Source: Pleurocapsa sp. PCC 7319 (GTDB lineage Bacteria > Cyanobacteriota > Cyanobacteriia > Cyanobacteriales > Xenococcaceae). From it: DNA of 64,000 bases. Location of the stretch: assembly GCF_000332195.1 (NCBI RefSeq), contig NZ_KB235922.1, positions 992,001 to 1,056,000 on the forward strand, given 5' to 3'. Positions 35,818 through 45,099 of the stretch are shown here, piece after piece (position 1 is the stretch's first letter; the number at the start of each line of letters is the position of its first letter). Both the position numbers and the translations under genes were made by a program. The notes under the pieces are model-generated. The model had not been told where the DNA came from and made no database searches. It saw only the letters and a program-made list of their open reading frames with translations.

Positions 35818-38800
35818 ATGCAAAAGTTTGTTTGGTTATCAAGATTCGCAAATATAATTCCAGAGGCGATCGCTTTTTCGCTCGTTGCTAGCACCATAGA
35901 AACTCAGTCAGTATCTGTTACATGTTTATTGTGGCTCTTTTATACCCTGATACTTAGATTTATTTGGAATAGTGGAATTTTAATTCATGGACTAGGGCAT
36001 AGTATAGCGATCGCCTTAGTTGATCAGCAATTATCAGTTCTTAATTTAACCAACATTCTCGAACATCGAAGTCTAGCTGATGCGATCAAGTCCTTATTTC
36101 CTTTTAAGGGAATATTTATTCCCTGGCTAGAGTCTCAATCTGTTCTTTGGCTAGGAGTAGGTTCTACGAAAAAAGGTATACAAATCAAAGCTGTGGGAGG
36201 AATATTAGGCAATCTGTTACTGGTTACGATTATTCTGGTTTTTGCTCCCAGTAATATTGTCAGCCAAACCTTAATCGTTACCAATCTCATAATTGCTATA
36301 TCTTCTCTTTCAGACATAGATGCATTTATAACAGGAGTAGCAGATTCCTTTTATTGTGGTAACTTTGGCTTTATCGTCCAACGCCAACCCGATGATGGCG
36401 ATCGACTATTACCTGCCAGAATGCTAGAAATGGCTCAAAAAATGGGACGGGAAACCGAAATTCGTGGCGAGCAAGCTGGAGGTGGGCTAGTGATGGCGAG
36501 TGATGGCGAGCAGCCTGTTTTTGTCGGTAAAAAGATCGTTAATAAAAAAAGGGGTAATTTAACTAAATCTCTAGAAGCAGCCTTTGCACCTATACGAAAA
36601 AAAGCGCTTGCTTCTGGGATCAAACCTTCAGAATCATCGACAATGGGAATATGGCATTATCGCTATGGTACCAGTGGTTCTCCCCCTTCTGAACTAGAAA
36701 CCCATTGGCATGAATGGATGGGGGCAAGAGATGAAGCAGTGTGGCAGTTTACAGATAGAGAATGGAGCTGTAAAACTAAAAATGTCCATCACTGCATCAC
36801 TCACAATGGTGATTTTGACAGTTGGAAAATATTTGGTCAAGAGATTGATATTGCTAGGTTAGGTTTATGGTTAGAGCGAGTTTTGCATACCCCCAACGCT
36901 ACTCAAGGAGATTCTCCCAAGATTGCCGGGATGATGGATTTGTTAGTGACTAAAGGAATGTGGTTTCCTTCGCTACGACTGGCTTATCAACAGGCGATCG
37001 CAACTTCAATTGAGTCAGCCTTTGGCGGACAAGAACCCTCTCCCGATGCACCTAATACGGCACCTTCTATCGAAGAGCTAACTAGTTGGACAAAAATCTT
37101 TGAGAATGTTTTCTCTCAAGAAGGATTATGGTTTGACGAAACTGATTTCCTCTCTTATCCCAAATACTTAAGTTATCTAGAGAAAAATCTTTTATACGCG
37201 ACCGCTAAAGTCAAATCAATGGCACAATGGTCCAGGCAACAAAGAGTAGCTTTTATTCAAGTTGCAATCAAAGCTTTTGTCCAAAACGATTTATATCGTG
37301 CCACTCAAATATTCATGTCCAAGGCTCAAGGTAGTTTCGGTTTGGTTACAGTTTCTACCCTAGAAGATTCACAATTAATTCTCAGTGCTAAAGGGCAGCC
37401 CATAACCATTGGTTTTAATTGGCAGCAAGGTTATATGGTTTATGCTTCCGAACCCGTAGCCGTAGATCGAGTTTTATTAGGAACTTCTCAGTCTTTCCGT
37501 CTAGATCTAAATCAAAAAGAAGGAGAAATTGCCAAAGTCAGTGCTGTAGATATCAATGTCTACTCAATGAGTAAACACAAGGAATTGATAGGCTCAGAAT
37601 TACAAGATAGATGGATACCGATGGCAGATCATCCCCATTTACCACATATTCAGTTCGCCGATTCTAGCTCTCCAGATCCTATTGCCAACGATATCCGCTC
37701 AATTCCCCGCGTCCTAAATGACATTAAAACTTCATGGCAAAATCCAGCTTCTCTCAATCGTCAGAGTGCCAATTATATGGCATATCTCCTCACGGAAAAA
37801 GTACAACGCTTCGAGGGAAGACAACGAATGATGTTTCATGCCGGATTAATCAGTCAGATAAGACGACTATCAACTGTCGATTTATTAATTACTGGGGAAG
37901 AAAATAGTCTCTGGCTAGGAGAAAGATTTGCTCAGGATTTAAAGACTATTTTTCCCTTTTTGAATGTGGTCACTTTGTCTGCAAATGAAGTTTTACAGCA
38001 GCTAAGTCAAGACTTTAGTCAACTCTATGTAGGTAAAGACTCTTTAGTACTAGCTATAACTCAGTCTGGTCAAACTTTTTCTACCATACAGGTAATTAAT
38101 ACCTTTGACCATTTGTGCCGTCAAGGGATGATCGGCGAACTATTTATTCTCACCGGGGAGTTGAGCAGTTTTATGAATTCTACTCAGGGTAATGGTGGAC
38201 TTACGGCAATTGCTTCTTCCCCTTTTTTTGATAACTCCAAGAATAAAAATCATCGGATTTTTGTCAATGGTAGTGGTCGGAGGACAGCGGAATCTGGGAC
38301 TGTTTCAGTTGCTGCTGCCAATCAAACTTTAACAGAACTCCTGTTGTATCTTGCCAAGCAGATGAGGAAGAATTTTCCGCGTTCGGAGCCTTTTGGCATG
38401 ACCTTAACCCAGGAAAGTTTGATGGTTTTAGCCATGATCAAGGAAGATTTTCTGCATAAAAATGTCATCCAGATTATGGGCATTAATACCCAAGGAGAAC
38501 CGATTAAATCTACAATTAGGCAAAAACTGATTCAAGGCGGTCGCTATTGGGGACTTCATGTTACTGAAACTCCCCTAGCCTGGGCAATTCACGCTTTATA
38601 TGTGTTGATAACGGTAGGAGCAGTAATTCCTGTCGGTGACACCATTCCTTTGGTCAAGACATTATGGGCAATAATTTTGGCTGTGGCTAATTTACCCCAG
38701 AGTTTATGGGAATTAACTGCACCTATGGTAACTATTACCGATATTGCCATTTATATTTTTGGTCCCTGGCTGTGGACTTTATTAATACGTTATTTTCAAG

Positions 38801-39471
38801 GTAGGCAACTTCTCGCACGAATGGGTAAAAGAACTCTGGTAATTGGTGATGTGTCTTGGGTCAACCAGTTATTACAATCCTATGTCAGTAAACTCTTTTC
38901 CCTTAGCTATGGCATTGCCTCAATAGACGTACACGAAGGTAATCCTCAGAATCATTTTCTGCACACTTTTGGACATCGAATCGTACGAGGTACTTTAATC
39001 TGGTTAGGTGTACCCGATGGTAGGCGTAGTCAACAACTGCAAGCAGCAGAAAATGCGGTGCTAATGACTGGAAAACATGCTAACGGAGTGAGAAATATTA
39101 ATGTTGGACCAGAAATTATGGTGATGGGACATAATCCGGCGATCGCCCGTAAAGGTTTTCACAATGCCCTACTTTTAGGCAGCAATAATGACTCCATCTA
39201 CTTTAGAAATCTTGCTGTGGCGGAGCAAAAAGAGCAAATTGAAACATTGAGAGAATCCTGTTTTGGGGCTTTTGAAAGGTTGCTAGCTAGTTATGTTTTT
39301 TTCTGGGCGTTGGCGCAAAAAGTAGCTTCTTTTCCTCTGCTCAAGTATCAATATTGGAAATCTCAAAGTCGAACCAAAATTATGACCACTGCTTCACCTG
39401 TTTCCGGTTTAGACTCAAGTAAATTGACAGAGAAATTTCGCTCCCCATCCCTACTTAATACTTCTCGGTAA
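35818..39471 (+). CDS. Membrane protein fusing M50-like, class II glutamine amidotransferase and SIS domains
   Basis: 1217 residues; GGGAGAAACAA precedes the ATG. Residues 1-178: several membrane helices with HGLGH at 57-61 (the metalloprotease HExxH with Glu replaced by Gly), then GGILGNLLLVTIILVFAP and SLSDIDAF, a layout like site-2 proteases but probably inactive. From 180 a class II amidotransferase domain begins: CGNFGFIVQ (Cys180), RGEQAGGG (GlmS RGYDSAG), WHYRYGTSG (GlmS HTRWATHG), THNGDFD (GlmS HNG). An SIS-like domain follows (LLITGEENSLWLGERFAQDL, LAITQSGQTFSTIQVI). Two further membrane helices lie near 920-985, with a soluble C-terminal region after. By family logic it would move ammonia from glutamine to a sugar phosphate near the membrane. 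It is not ordinary GlmS, and Cys180 needs to be freed. Confidence 0.8.
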   Translation: MQKFVWLSRFANIIPEAIAFSLVASTIETQSVSVTCLLWLFYTLILRFIWNSGILIHGLGHSIAIALVDQQLSVLNLTNILEHRSLADAIKSLFPFKGIFIPWLESQSVLWLGVGSTKKGIQIKAVGGILGNLLLVTIILVFAPSNIVSQTLIVTNLIIAISSLSDIDAFITGVADSFYCGNFGFIVQRQPDDGDRLLPARMLEMAQKMGRETEIRGEQAGGGLVMASDGEQPVFVGKKIVNKKRGNLTKSLEAAFAPIRKKALASGIKPSESSTMGIWHYRYGTSGSPPSELETHWHEWMGARDEAVWQFTDREWSCKTKNVHHCITHNGDFDSWKIFGQEIDIARLGLWLERVLHTPNATQGDSPKIAGMMDLLVTKGMWFPSLRLAYQQAIATSIESAFGGQEPSPDAPNTAPSIEELTSWTKIFENVFSQEGLWFDETDFLSYPKYLSYLEKNLLYATAKVKSMAQWSRQQRVAFIQVAIKAFVQNDLYRATQIFMSKAQGSFGLVTVSTLEDSQLILSAKGQPITIGFNWQQGYMVYASEPVAVDRVLLGTSQSFRLDLNQKEGEIAKVSAVDINVYSMSKHKELIGSELQDRWIPMADHPHLPHIQFADSSSPDPIANDIRSIPRVLNDIKTSWQNPASLNRQSANYMAYLLTEKVQRFEGRQRMMFHAGLISQIRRLSTVDLLITGEENSLWLGERFAQDLKTIFPFLNVVTLSANEVLQQLSQDFSQLYVGKDSLVLAITQSGQTFSTIQVINTFDHLCRQGMIGELFILTGELSSFMNSTQGNGGLTAIASSPFFDNSKNKNHRIFVNGSGRRTAESGTVSVAAANQTLTELLLYLAKQMRKNFPRSEPFGMTLTQESLMVLAMIKEDFLHKNVIQIMGINTQGEPIKSTIRQKLIQGGRYWGLHVTETPLAWAIHALYVLITVGAVIPVGDTIPLVKTLWAIILAVANLPQSLWELTAPMVTITDIAIYIFGPWLWTLLIRYFQGRQLLARMGKRTLVIGDVSWVNQLLQSYVSKLFSLSYGIASIDVHEGNPQNHFLHTFGHRIVRGTLIWLGVPDGRRSQQLQAAENAVLMTGKHANGVRNINVGPEIMVMGHNPAIARKGFHNALLLGSNNDSIYFRNLAVAEQKEQIETLRESCFGAFERLLASYVFFWALAQKVASFPLLKYQYWKSQSRTKIMTTASPVSGLDSSKLTEKFRSPSLLNTSR

Positions 39472-39933
39472 AGCCATCAAAATGATTGACTGTATCTGGG
39501 AAAAGGCGCGGAATGCGGAGCTAGGTTCTCTTGAATGTCAAGTTTAATTTGTCAATTCAGGCGATTGCGCTTCGCGCACTGGCAGAGCTAATCGCTACGA
39601 ACAAAACCATGTATCAGAATTACCATTATTTCTTGCCTTTTAGTTTTGATTAGTTCTGAATATTTTTTCTGATGAGCTAGTACGCGAACGAGGAGAGTTT
39701 AATATTTCTAAAAGTACGGTTCAGGATATTAAATCTGGAAAAAGGTGGGGCCACTTGCTCAAATAGAGATGCCACCCGCGATACCGCAGGTAGAGATGCA
39801 GCTTAGTTTACATTTCTACAAGATATACCCTAAAGCTAGACGACTAACTTGGGGCATTTTTGGGGTAGCATATAAGAGAATACTTTATTCCTAAATCGCT
39901 TCAAAAATCTGAAACCTAGATTTCTGAAGATTA
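39472..39933. other. Gene-free stretch with small repeats and a homing-type relic
   Basis: 462 bp. A GCGATTGCGCTTCGCGCACT-type small repeat lies near 39560. Positions 39671-39766 encode, without a start, DELVRERGEFNISKSTVQDI and KSGKRWGHLLK before a stop. This resembles the helix-turn-helix end of HNH-type homing endonucleases. No other feature was recognised. Confidence 0.4.
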
Positions 39934-40005
39934 TGGGCGATACTGGATTTGAACCAGTGGCATCCTGCTTGTAAGGCAGGCGCTCTACCGCTGAGCTAAT
40001 CGCCC
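39934..40005 (-). tRNA. tRNA-Val (anticodon UAC)
   Basis: 72 nt. Acceptor arms GGGCGAT and ATCGCCC pair, with discriminator A. D arm is TAGCTCAGCGGTAGAGC. The anticodon stem CCTGC/GCAGG encloses CTTACAA, giving TAC. The T arm is CTGGTTCAAATCCAG. The 3' CCA is not encoded. Confidence 0.95.
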
Positions 40006-40233
40006 AAGTTCACTACCTAATTCTGGATAACATCTACAAAGCCAACCAATTATATATCCTAAATTAGTACTCAGTAAGTATAGCAGTCTTTTAGCTTTTT
40101 GTGCAAATATCCAGTCATTTATTGTTCGAGCAAACAAAATATTGCTTTAGCTAGATGTATTTCTTTTTTGGCTGATATTTAATGTATCCCATCATCAAAA
40201 AACTTTTACGATAGTGAATTCCGATAAATTTAT

Positions 40234-41121
40234 ATGTACAGAGGTAATCAAATCAAAACAGCAGCTCTTTTAGGACTACTGAGTGGGATATTAGTTCTGG
40301 GTGGATACTGGGCAACTGGTAATGAACAAGGGGCAATTATAGGTCTGATCTTTGCAGCAATAAGTAGTTTTGGCTCTTGGTTTTATTCTGATAAAGCAGC
40401 ACTTGCTGCTTACCGAGCACAACCCATCAGTCGCGATGATGCATCAGAATTGTACGACATGGTAGCAAATTTAACCAAGAAAGCTGATTTGCCCATGCCA
40501 AAATTATTTGTTGTTCCTACTCAAACTCCTAATGCTTTTGCTACTGGTAGAGATCCCAACCATGCTACCGTAGCAGTAACCCAAGGGATTATGCAAATAC
40601 TAGACAAAGATGAATTAGCAGGAGTAATTGCTCACGAATTAACCCATATCAAAAACCGTGATACGTTAACTCAAGCTGTAGCTGGTACTTTAGGTGGTGC
40701 GATAACATTTCTCGGTAGAATGTTAACTTTCGGTGCATTATATGGTCCTGTTAGCCGAGATAATCGTCAGGGTGGTAATCCTATTGGAGTATTGATATTA
40801 GTTGTTCTTGCTCCCATCTCTGCATCGATCATTCAGATGGCTATTTCCCGCACTCGTGAATTCTCCGCTGATCGTGGTGCTGCTGAAATTACTGGTAATC
40901 CTTTAGCTTTAGCTAGTGCTTTACAGAAGCTAGAATCCGTGGGAAAACAAGTACCGATGAATGGGAACCCCGCTTTTGAACCAGTATTAATCATGAATCC
41001 TTTCTCGACAAGTAGTTTACAATCTCTATTTCGTACCCATCCCCTAACTGAAGATCGTGTGAGTCAACTACAAGAAATAGCTAAACAACAAAAAAATTAT
41101 ACTACTATGACCTTGAACTAA
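40234..41121 (+). CDS. htpX: M48-family membrane metalloprotease HtpX
   Basis: 295 residues. Two N-terminal membrane helices (TAALLGLLSGILVLGGYW and IIGLIFAAISSFGSWF) precede the catalytic domain. The zinc motif HELTH is at 134-138, and the third ligand is in SRTREFSADRGAAEITG (Glu). A further hydrophobic hairpin (GVLILVVLAPISASIIQMAI) lies between. The enzyme degrades damaged membrane proteins in concert with FtsH, whose gene begins at 62.6 kb. The end (PLTEDRVSQLQEIA) is typical of HtpX. Confidence 0.95.
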   Translation: MYRGNQIKTAALLGLLSGILVLGGYWATGNEQGAIIGLIFAAISSFGSWFYSDKAALAAYRAQPISRDDASELYDMVANLTKKADLPMPKLFVVPTQTPNAFATGRDPNHATVAVTQGIMQILDKDELAGVIAHELTHIKNRDTLTQAVAGTLGGAITFLGRMLTFGALYGPVSRDNRQGGNPIGVLILVVLAPISASIIQMAISRTREFSADRGAAEITGNPLALASALQKLESVGKQVPMNGNPAFEPVLIMNPFSTSSLQSLFRTHPLTEDRVSQLQEIAKQQKNYTTMTLN

Positions 41122-41249
41122 TTTAAGAGCAGCCCTTTCAAGGGATCTGTTTTTGTATCTTAATTTTAGGATAGAATTTTTTTAAAATTCATCGCCCACG
41201 CTAAAGAAAATCATCGATTATATTCAAGCTAACTTGACGCGAGTTCGGT

Positions 41250-42005
41250 TTAAAAATAGTTATTCATTAGCGATCGCAAATTGGCAATATCTAAATAATC
41301 ACCATCAAAATTACCCTGAATAACTTTACAAGGTTGGTCAGGCTCTCCCAGATCGCTTACTACTAAAGCTGCCTGACTAAAATCCTGTTTTTCGGTGTAG
41401 TTATTGACCGTAATAATAGTTTTAAGTCCCGCTTTGATAGCTGCTTCTAAGCCATTATCAGAATCTTCTAATACCAAAAAGTTGCTCGCAGGAAGTTTCA
41501 TCTTCTCCAGAACATAATCATAAATATCAGGTGCTGGCTTTTTGAATGCCACTATATCCCCAGCAGCAATAACTTCAAACCAATCTAGATCGAGATATTT
41601 CTCTAGTAAAGCAACAACGTTCGGAAAAGAAGTGGTAGTGGCGATCGCCAGCCGAACACCTGCGTCTCTCGCTGATTCAATTAATCTTTTTGCTCCTGGA
41701 CGAAGCTGGATTGAACCACTACGGAGGAGTTGTAAGTAATGTTTGGTCTTAAGTTTATGTAAATAGGCGACAAAATCAGTAGTATCTTTGCTAGTTTCAA
41801 AGTTAGGCTGATATTGGCGAAGATAATATTTGAGCCTTTCTTTTCCCCCTGATACTGTCAGTAATTCACCATAAAAATCTACCGACCACTGCCAATCTAA
41901 TCCTGCCTCTTCAAAAGCACTATTAAAAGCTACTCGATGTCCATCTCTTTCAGTATTGGCAAGAGTACCGTCTACATCAAAGATTAAAGCCTGTAATTGA
42001 TTCAT
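41250..42005 (-). CDS. CbbY-like HAD phosphatase
   Basis: 251 residues. Motif I is LIFDVDGTLANTERDGHR, motif II IATTTSFP, a conserved Lys in VAFKKPAPDIYDYVL, and motif IV LVLEDSDNGLEAAIKAG. The C1 cap has the CbbY-type start (VAFNSAFEEAGLDWQW). Relatives hydrolyse xylulose-1,5-bisphosphate, an inhibitor of Rubisco, or act as beta-phosphoglucomutase-like enzymes. In a cyanobacterium the first role is plausible. No Calvin-cycle neighbour other than tkt, 6 kb away. Confidence 0.85.
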   Translation of the reverse strand: MNQLQALIFDVDGTLANTERDGHRVAFNSAFEEAGLDWQWSVDFYGELLTVSGGKERLKYYLRQYQPNFETSKDTTDFVAYLHKLKTKHYLQLLRSGSIQLRPGAKRLIESARDAGVRLAIATTTSFPNVVALLEKYLDLDWFEVIAAGDIVAFKKPAPDIYDYVLEKMKLPASNFLVLEDSDNGLEAAIKAGLKTIITVNNYTEKQDFSQAALVVSDLGEPDQPCKVIQGNFDGDYLDIANLRSLMNNYF

Positions 42006-42125
42006 GATCTTGATTTTTAATGCTGAAAAATAAAACTATGGAGACTAAACTTTAACCAATCATAATTTACAATCGTTTACAATTTATAACTGGAGTACGA
42101 TCTAGCAAAAATATAGTATAAACAC

Positions 42126-42890
42126 GTGTTAGCAGAAATTAATCATGCCAATGCTTTGGTAGTGGGGGCAAGTCAGGGGATTGGGTTAGGGTTTGTTCGA
42201 GCCTTGCTCCAAAAAGATAATTTTCAGCGTATTTTCGCTACTTATCGTAATCAGTCAAGTGCTGTTGAATTACTAACTTTACAAGAGCAGCATCGCGATC
42301 GCTTAGAATGTTTACAAGTTGATATCACTGACGAATCTCAGATTATCGCTGGAATCAAGCAAATCCAAGAATCTGTAAAGCAAATACATCTGGCTATTTA
42401 TTGTGTTGGCGTTCTCCACGAAGGCAATTTGAATCCCGAAAAAAGCCTCAGACAGATCAAATCAGAAAACTTAATTTATTCCTTCCAGGTTAATAGTATT
42501 GGCGCAGTTCTACTCGCTAAACATCTGATGCCCCTATTTAAAAAGAGCGATCGCAGTATTTTTGCCAGTATCTCCGCTAAAGTTGGTAGTATTGGCGATA
42601 ATCGTCTTGGGGGATGGTATGGCTATCGGGCTTCTAAAGCAGCATTAAATATGTTTCTTAAAACTACGGCGATCGAATATAGTCGCCGATGCCCTAAAAC
42701 TATTGTGGTCGCTCTACATCCAGGCACTACCGACACCAGACTTTCTCAACCATTTCAAAAAAATGTTCCTCCCGGTAAACTTTTTCCTGTGGAACATACA
42801 GTTAATCTCTTATCAAAAGTAATATCCAATTTAGAGATGAAAGATAGTGGAGAGTTTTTTGCTTGGGATGGCAGTAAGTTACCTTGGTAG
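42126..42890 (+). CDS. Short-chain dehydrogenase/reductase (C-factor-like)
   Basis: 254 residues from a GTG start (VLAEINHANALVVGASQGIG). The cofactor motif is GASQGIG, and the active-site pair is in YGYRASKAALNMF with Ser in FASISAKVGS. The C-terminus (PGTTDTRLSQPFQKNVPPGK, then DSGEFFAWDGSKLPW) is typical of the CsgA/C-factor-like subgroup. The substrate is unknown. It diverges from the CbbY-like gene, sharing a 120-bp intergenic region. Confidence 0.85.
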   Translation: MLAEINHANALVVGASQGIGLGFVRALLQKDNFQRIFATYRNQSSAVELLTLQEQHRDRLECLQVDITDESQIIAGIKQIQESVKQIHLAIYCVGVLHEGNLNPEKSLRQIKSENLIYSFQVNSIGAVLLAKHLMPLFKKSDRSIFASISAKVGSIGDNRLGGWYGYRASKAALNMFLKTTAIEYSRRCPKTIVVALHPGTTDTRLSQPFQKNVPPGKLFPVEHTVNLLSKVISNLEMKDSGEFFAWDGSKLPW

Positions 42891-43340
42891 ACTTAAGTTC
42901 TCCCTTCGGGTTCTCCCTCGCAATGTAACTTCTGGCTGCTCTCAATACTTCTTTTTTAGGGAGATAATTAATTCCCCAGTTCTCCAATTCCCCAACTCCA
43001 GATTTTTCCAGTTCCTAAATAAAATTCTTAAACGAGAAGTATTGGGGCTATTCTGACTGTTGCTCAGCGATCATCACCCAGATCATCATTGAGAGTGATC
43101 GTCATTACAGAGAATATCGGCTTGAGATCGCTGCTTCAGCATGTTGAGTAGTGGATAATCGGAGAATATAAAAACGAGTATAAAAAGCAGAGTCCTAGCA
43201 GAGATGTTGGGACTTATTTATTGAAACTAGTAGAAAAAAGCAGAAATCAGCGATTATTTCGTTACGAGTGTCGGTTTTTGAGGTCAATCGGCTAGGATGG
43301 GGTCGTTAGAGTTTAAATGTATTACTTGGACAACATCGTA
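42891..43340. other. Gene-free stretch, small repeats only
   Basis: About 450 bp. It contains TCCCTTCGGGTTCTCCC near the SDR stop codon and TTCCCCAGTTCTCCAATTCC further on, both simple repeat-like strings. No RNA gene, strong terminator or credible small coding frame is seen. Confidence 0.4.
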
Positions 43341-43694
43341 ATGATTAAAAAGTTTCTATTTACTATGATTGCAGTGTCAATCATGACACAAACACAGAAG
43401 TCTGCTCTAGGAGCTGATGCATTTTGTGTTATTAAAGGTGCCTCAAGGGAAATTCAGTTTAGGGGAAATTGTATCTTTAGACAATTTGGTGGAAATGGCA
43501 GTTTTTCTATTAAGTCACCATCTGGTCTTATTGTTGGGAGGTCGTCAATCAGCGTATCTATTATTCAACCAGGCATTGCGGAGGTAAGGGGACTCACCAC
43601 CAATGGAATTAACTCAAGGTGGGGCGAAGCAAGAAGGTCTGATTTAGATACAGCATGCTGGGTTGGTAGTGACTTCACAATATGTGCATACTAG
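43341..43694 (+). CDS. Small secreted protein
   Basis: About 117 residues from MIKKFLFTMIAVSIMTQTQ; an in-frame ATG at 43317 would add 8 residues. A basic start plus hydrophobic core and LGADAF give a probable signal peptide cut after Ala. The mature part has cysteines in AFCVIKG, GNCIFRQF, TACWVG and FTICAY, enough for two disulfides. The middle is rich in beta-forming residues. It is not a family I recognise. The next gene, larB, is convergent. Confidence 0.55.
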   Translation: MIKKFLFTMIAVSIMTQTQKSALGADAFCVIKGASREIQFRGNCIFRQFGGNGSFSIKSPSGLIVGRSSISVSIIQPGIAEVRGLTTNGINSRWGEARRSDLDTACWVGSDFTICAY

Positions 43695-43744
43695 TTTCTT
43701 AAGTAGTGCCACACTTTGCTGATTCACTATCGATTTTTATCTAA

Positions 43745-44533
43745 TTAACTATTTGCATCACTAACAGCACCAATTTTTTTGGCAGTACGTAATATCTGTC
43801 CAGCAAGGATTGCTGCTCCAAAGCCATTGTCAATATTGACGACTCCAATACCCGCAGCACAAGAATTAAGCATAGTTAGCAATGGTGCAACTCCACTAAA
43901 GCTTGCTCCATAGCCAATACTAGTGGGTACTCCAATAACTGGACAATCTGCCATACCTGCCACCACGCTGGGTAATGCCCCTTCCATACCTGCCACTACA
44001 ATTAAAACATCTGCATCATTAACAACATGTCGATGACTGAGCAGACGATGTATTCCTGCTACTCCTACATCCCAGAGGCGAGTGACGGCAAACCCAGACA
44101 ATTCGGCAGTAATCGCTGCTTCTTCGGCAACGGGAATATCGGCAGTACCCGCAGTGAGAATAGAAATAGTTCCGATTTGGGTTGGAGCTTCAGGTGCAGA
44201 TAAGGCGCAGATACGGGCAGTCGGATAATACTTTAAATCGGGAATGGCAATCTTAAGTTGCTGATAAACTTCTGCTTCGATACGAGTTGCCATAACTACT
44301 GTGTCACCTTGTCTCATAGCAGTTATGATCTTGATAATTTGTTCGGGAGTTTTATCTGCTCCCCAAATAACTTCTGGGAAGCCTGTTCTTAGTCTTCGAT
44401 GATGATCTATTTTGGCAAATTCGTCTACAGGTTCAAAAGGTAAGTGTTTAAGTTTCTCCAAAGCAGTTTCGGGGCTAATTTCGCCATTTGCGATCGCCTG
44501 GAGCAGATTCTGTAGTGCTTCGGGTTGAGTCAT
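43745..44533 (-). CDS. larB: Nickel pincer cofactor biosynthesis protein LarB
   Basis: 262 residues. The C-terminal two thirds are PurE-like (ISILTAGTADIPVAEEAAIT, VVAGMEGALPSVVAGMADC, VIGVPTSIGYGASFSG). The N-terminal segment (LLQAIANGEISPETALEKL) is typical of LarB. LarB carboxylates and hydrolyses nicotinic acid adenine dinucleotide as the first step to the nickel pincer cofactor of lactate racemase-type enzymes. LarC, LarE and LarA are not in the window, which is common in cyanobacteria where larB is often isolated. Confidence 0.9.
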   Translation of the reverse strand: MTQPEALQNLLQAIANGEISPETALEKLKHLPFEPVDEFAKIDHHRRLRTGFPEVIWGADKTPEQIIKIITAMRQGDTVVMATRIEAEVYQQLKIAIPDLKYYPTARICALSAPEAPTQIGTISILTAGTADIPVAEEAAITAELSGFAVTRLWDVGVAGIHRLLSHRHVVNDADVLIVVAGMEGALPSVVAGMADCPVIGVPTSIGYGASFSGVAPLLTMLNSCAAGIGVVNIDNGFGAAILAGQILRTAKKIGAVSDANS

Positions 44534-44824
44534 AAGTATCTAGATTTATTTCTCGGTGTAAATTTCTCAAACATTTCCTTGACGGGAAAAGTGTTTTTTT
44601 GTAACTTTAGATACAGAAAGTATATTTTTTGTCATTCTTGATACATAAATATAAAAACTGCCCATCAACAAGTGCTGTTTCGTTTCAAACTAGCTAGTGA
44701 ATTATTGTGGGAGGCAAAGATAAAGATACGACGGATAGAAACATAACATTAATAGCAATTTTATGAGATAAGTATCTAGCATCTTGTCGAAGGGTATTTT
44801 AATCACCTTAACCCTAAAAGAAAA

Positions 44825-45076
44825 ATGAGCAACACAATTCTAGATTCTAACTCCACAACTCCTCAGTGGTGTTCGGTAAAATCCAATTTATCTCTTGATA
44901 CAGCAATTGAGCTACATTTGCCCAATACCTGGGTAAAACTACTCAAATTGCCCAATCCCTATAGTCATGATGAAGCATTGATTCTGTGTAAGGAATCCGA
45001 ATCGTCATGGGTGGCTTGGGTTCCCGATCACGGAGAAGCAATTATTGATAATAGTCAATTTTGTATGTATTCTTAA
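44825..45076 (+). CDS. Small conserved-looking protein of unknown function
   Basis: 83 residues, acidic, with no signal peptide or membrane helix. The centre (AIELHLPNTWVKLLKLPNPY) and the Trp-rich end (SSWVAWVPDHGEAIIDNSQF) suggest a compact beta domain. The start has GAAAAATG close by and only a weak ribosome binding site. It is followed directly by the TnpB element, so a downstream partner may have been displaced. I do not recognise the family. Confidence 0.55.
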   Translation: MSNTILDSNSTTPQWCSVKSNLSLDTAIELHLPNTWVKLLKLPNPYSHDEALILCKESESSWVAWVPDHGEAIIDNSQFCMYS

Positions 45077-45099
45077 TCCAGATTTAGGAATTGGATTTA

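Noticed and set aside
35818-36352. Active intramembrane metalloprotease in the 1217-residue protein
   Set aside because: The HExxH glutamate is replaced (HGLGH), so proteolytic activity of this domain is not supported by the sequence; only the fold-like layout is.
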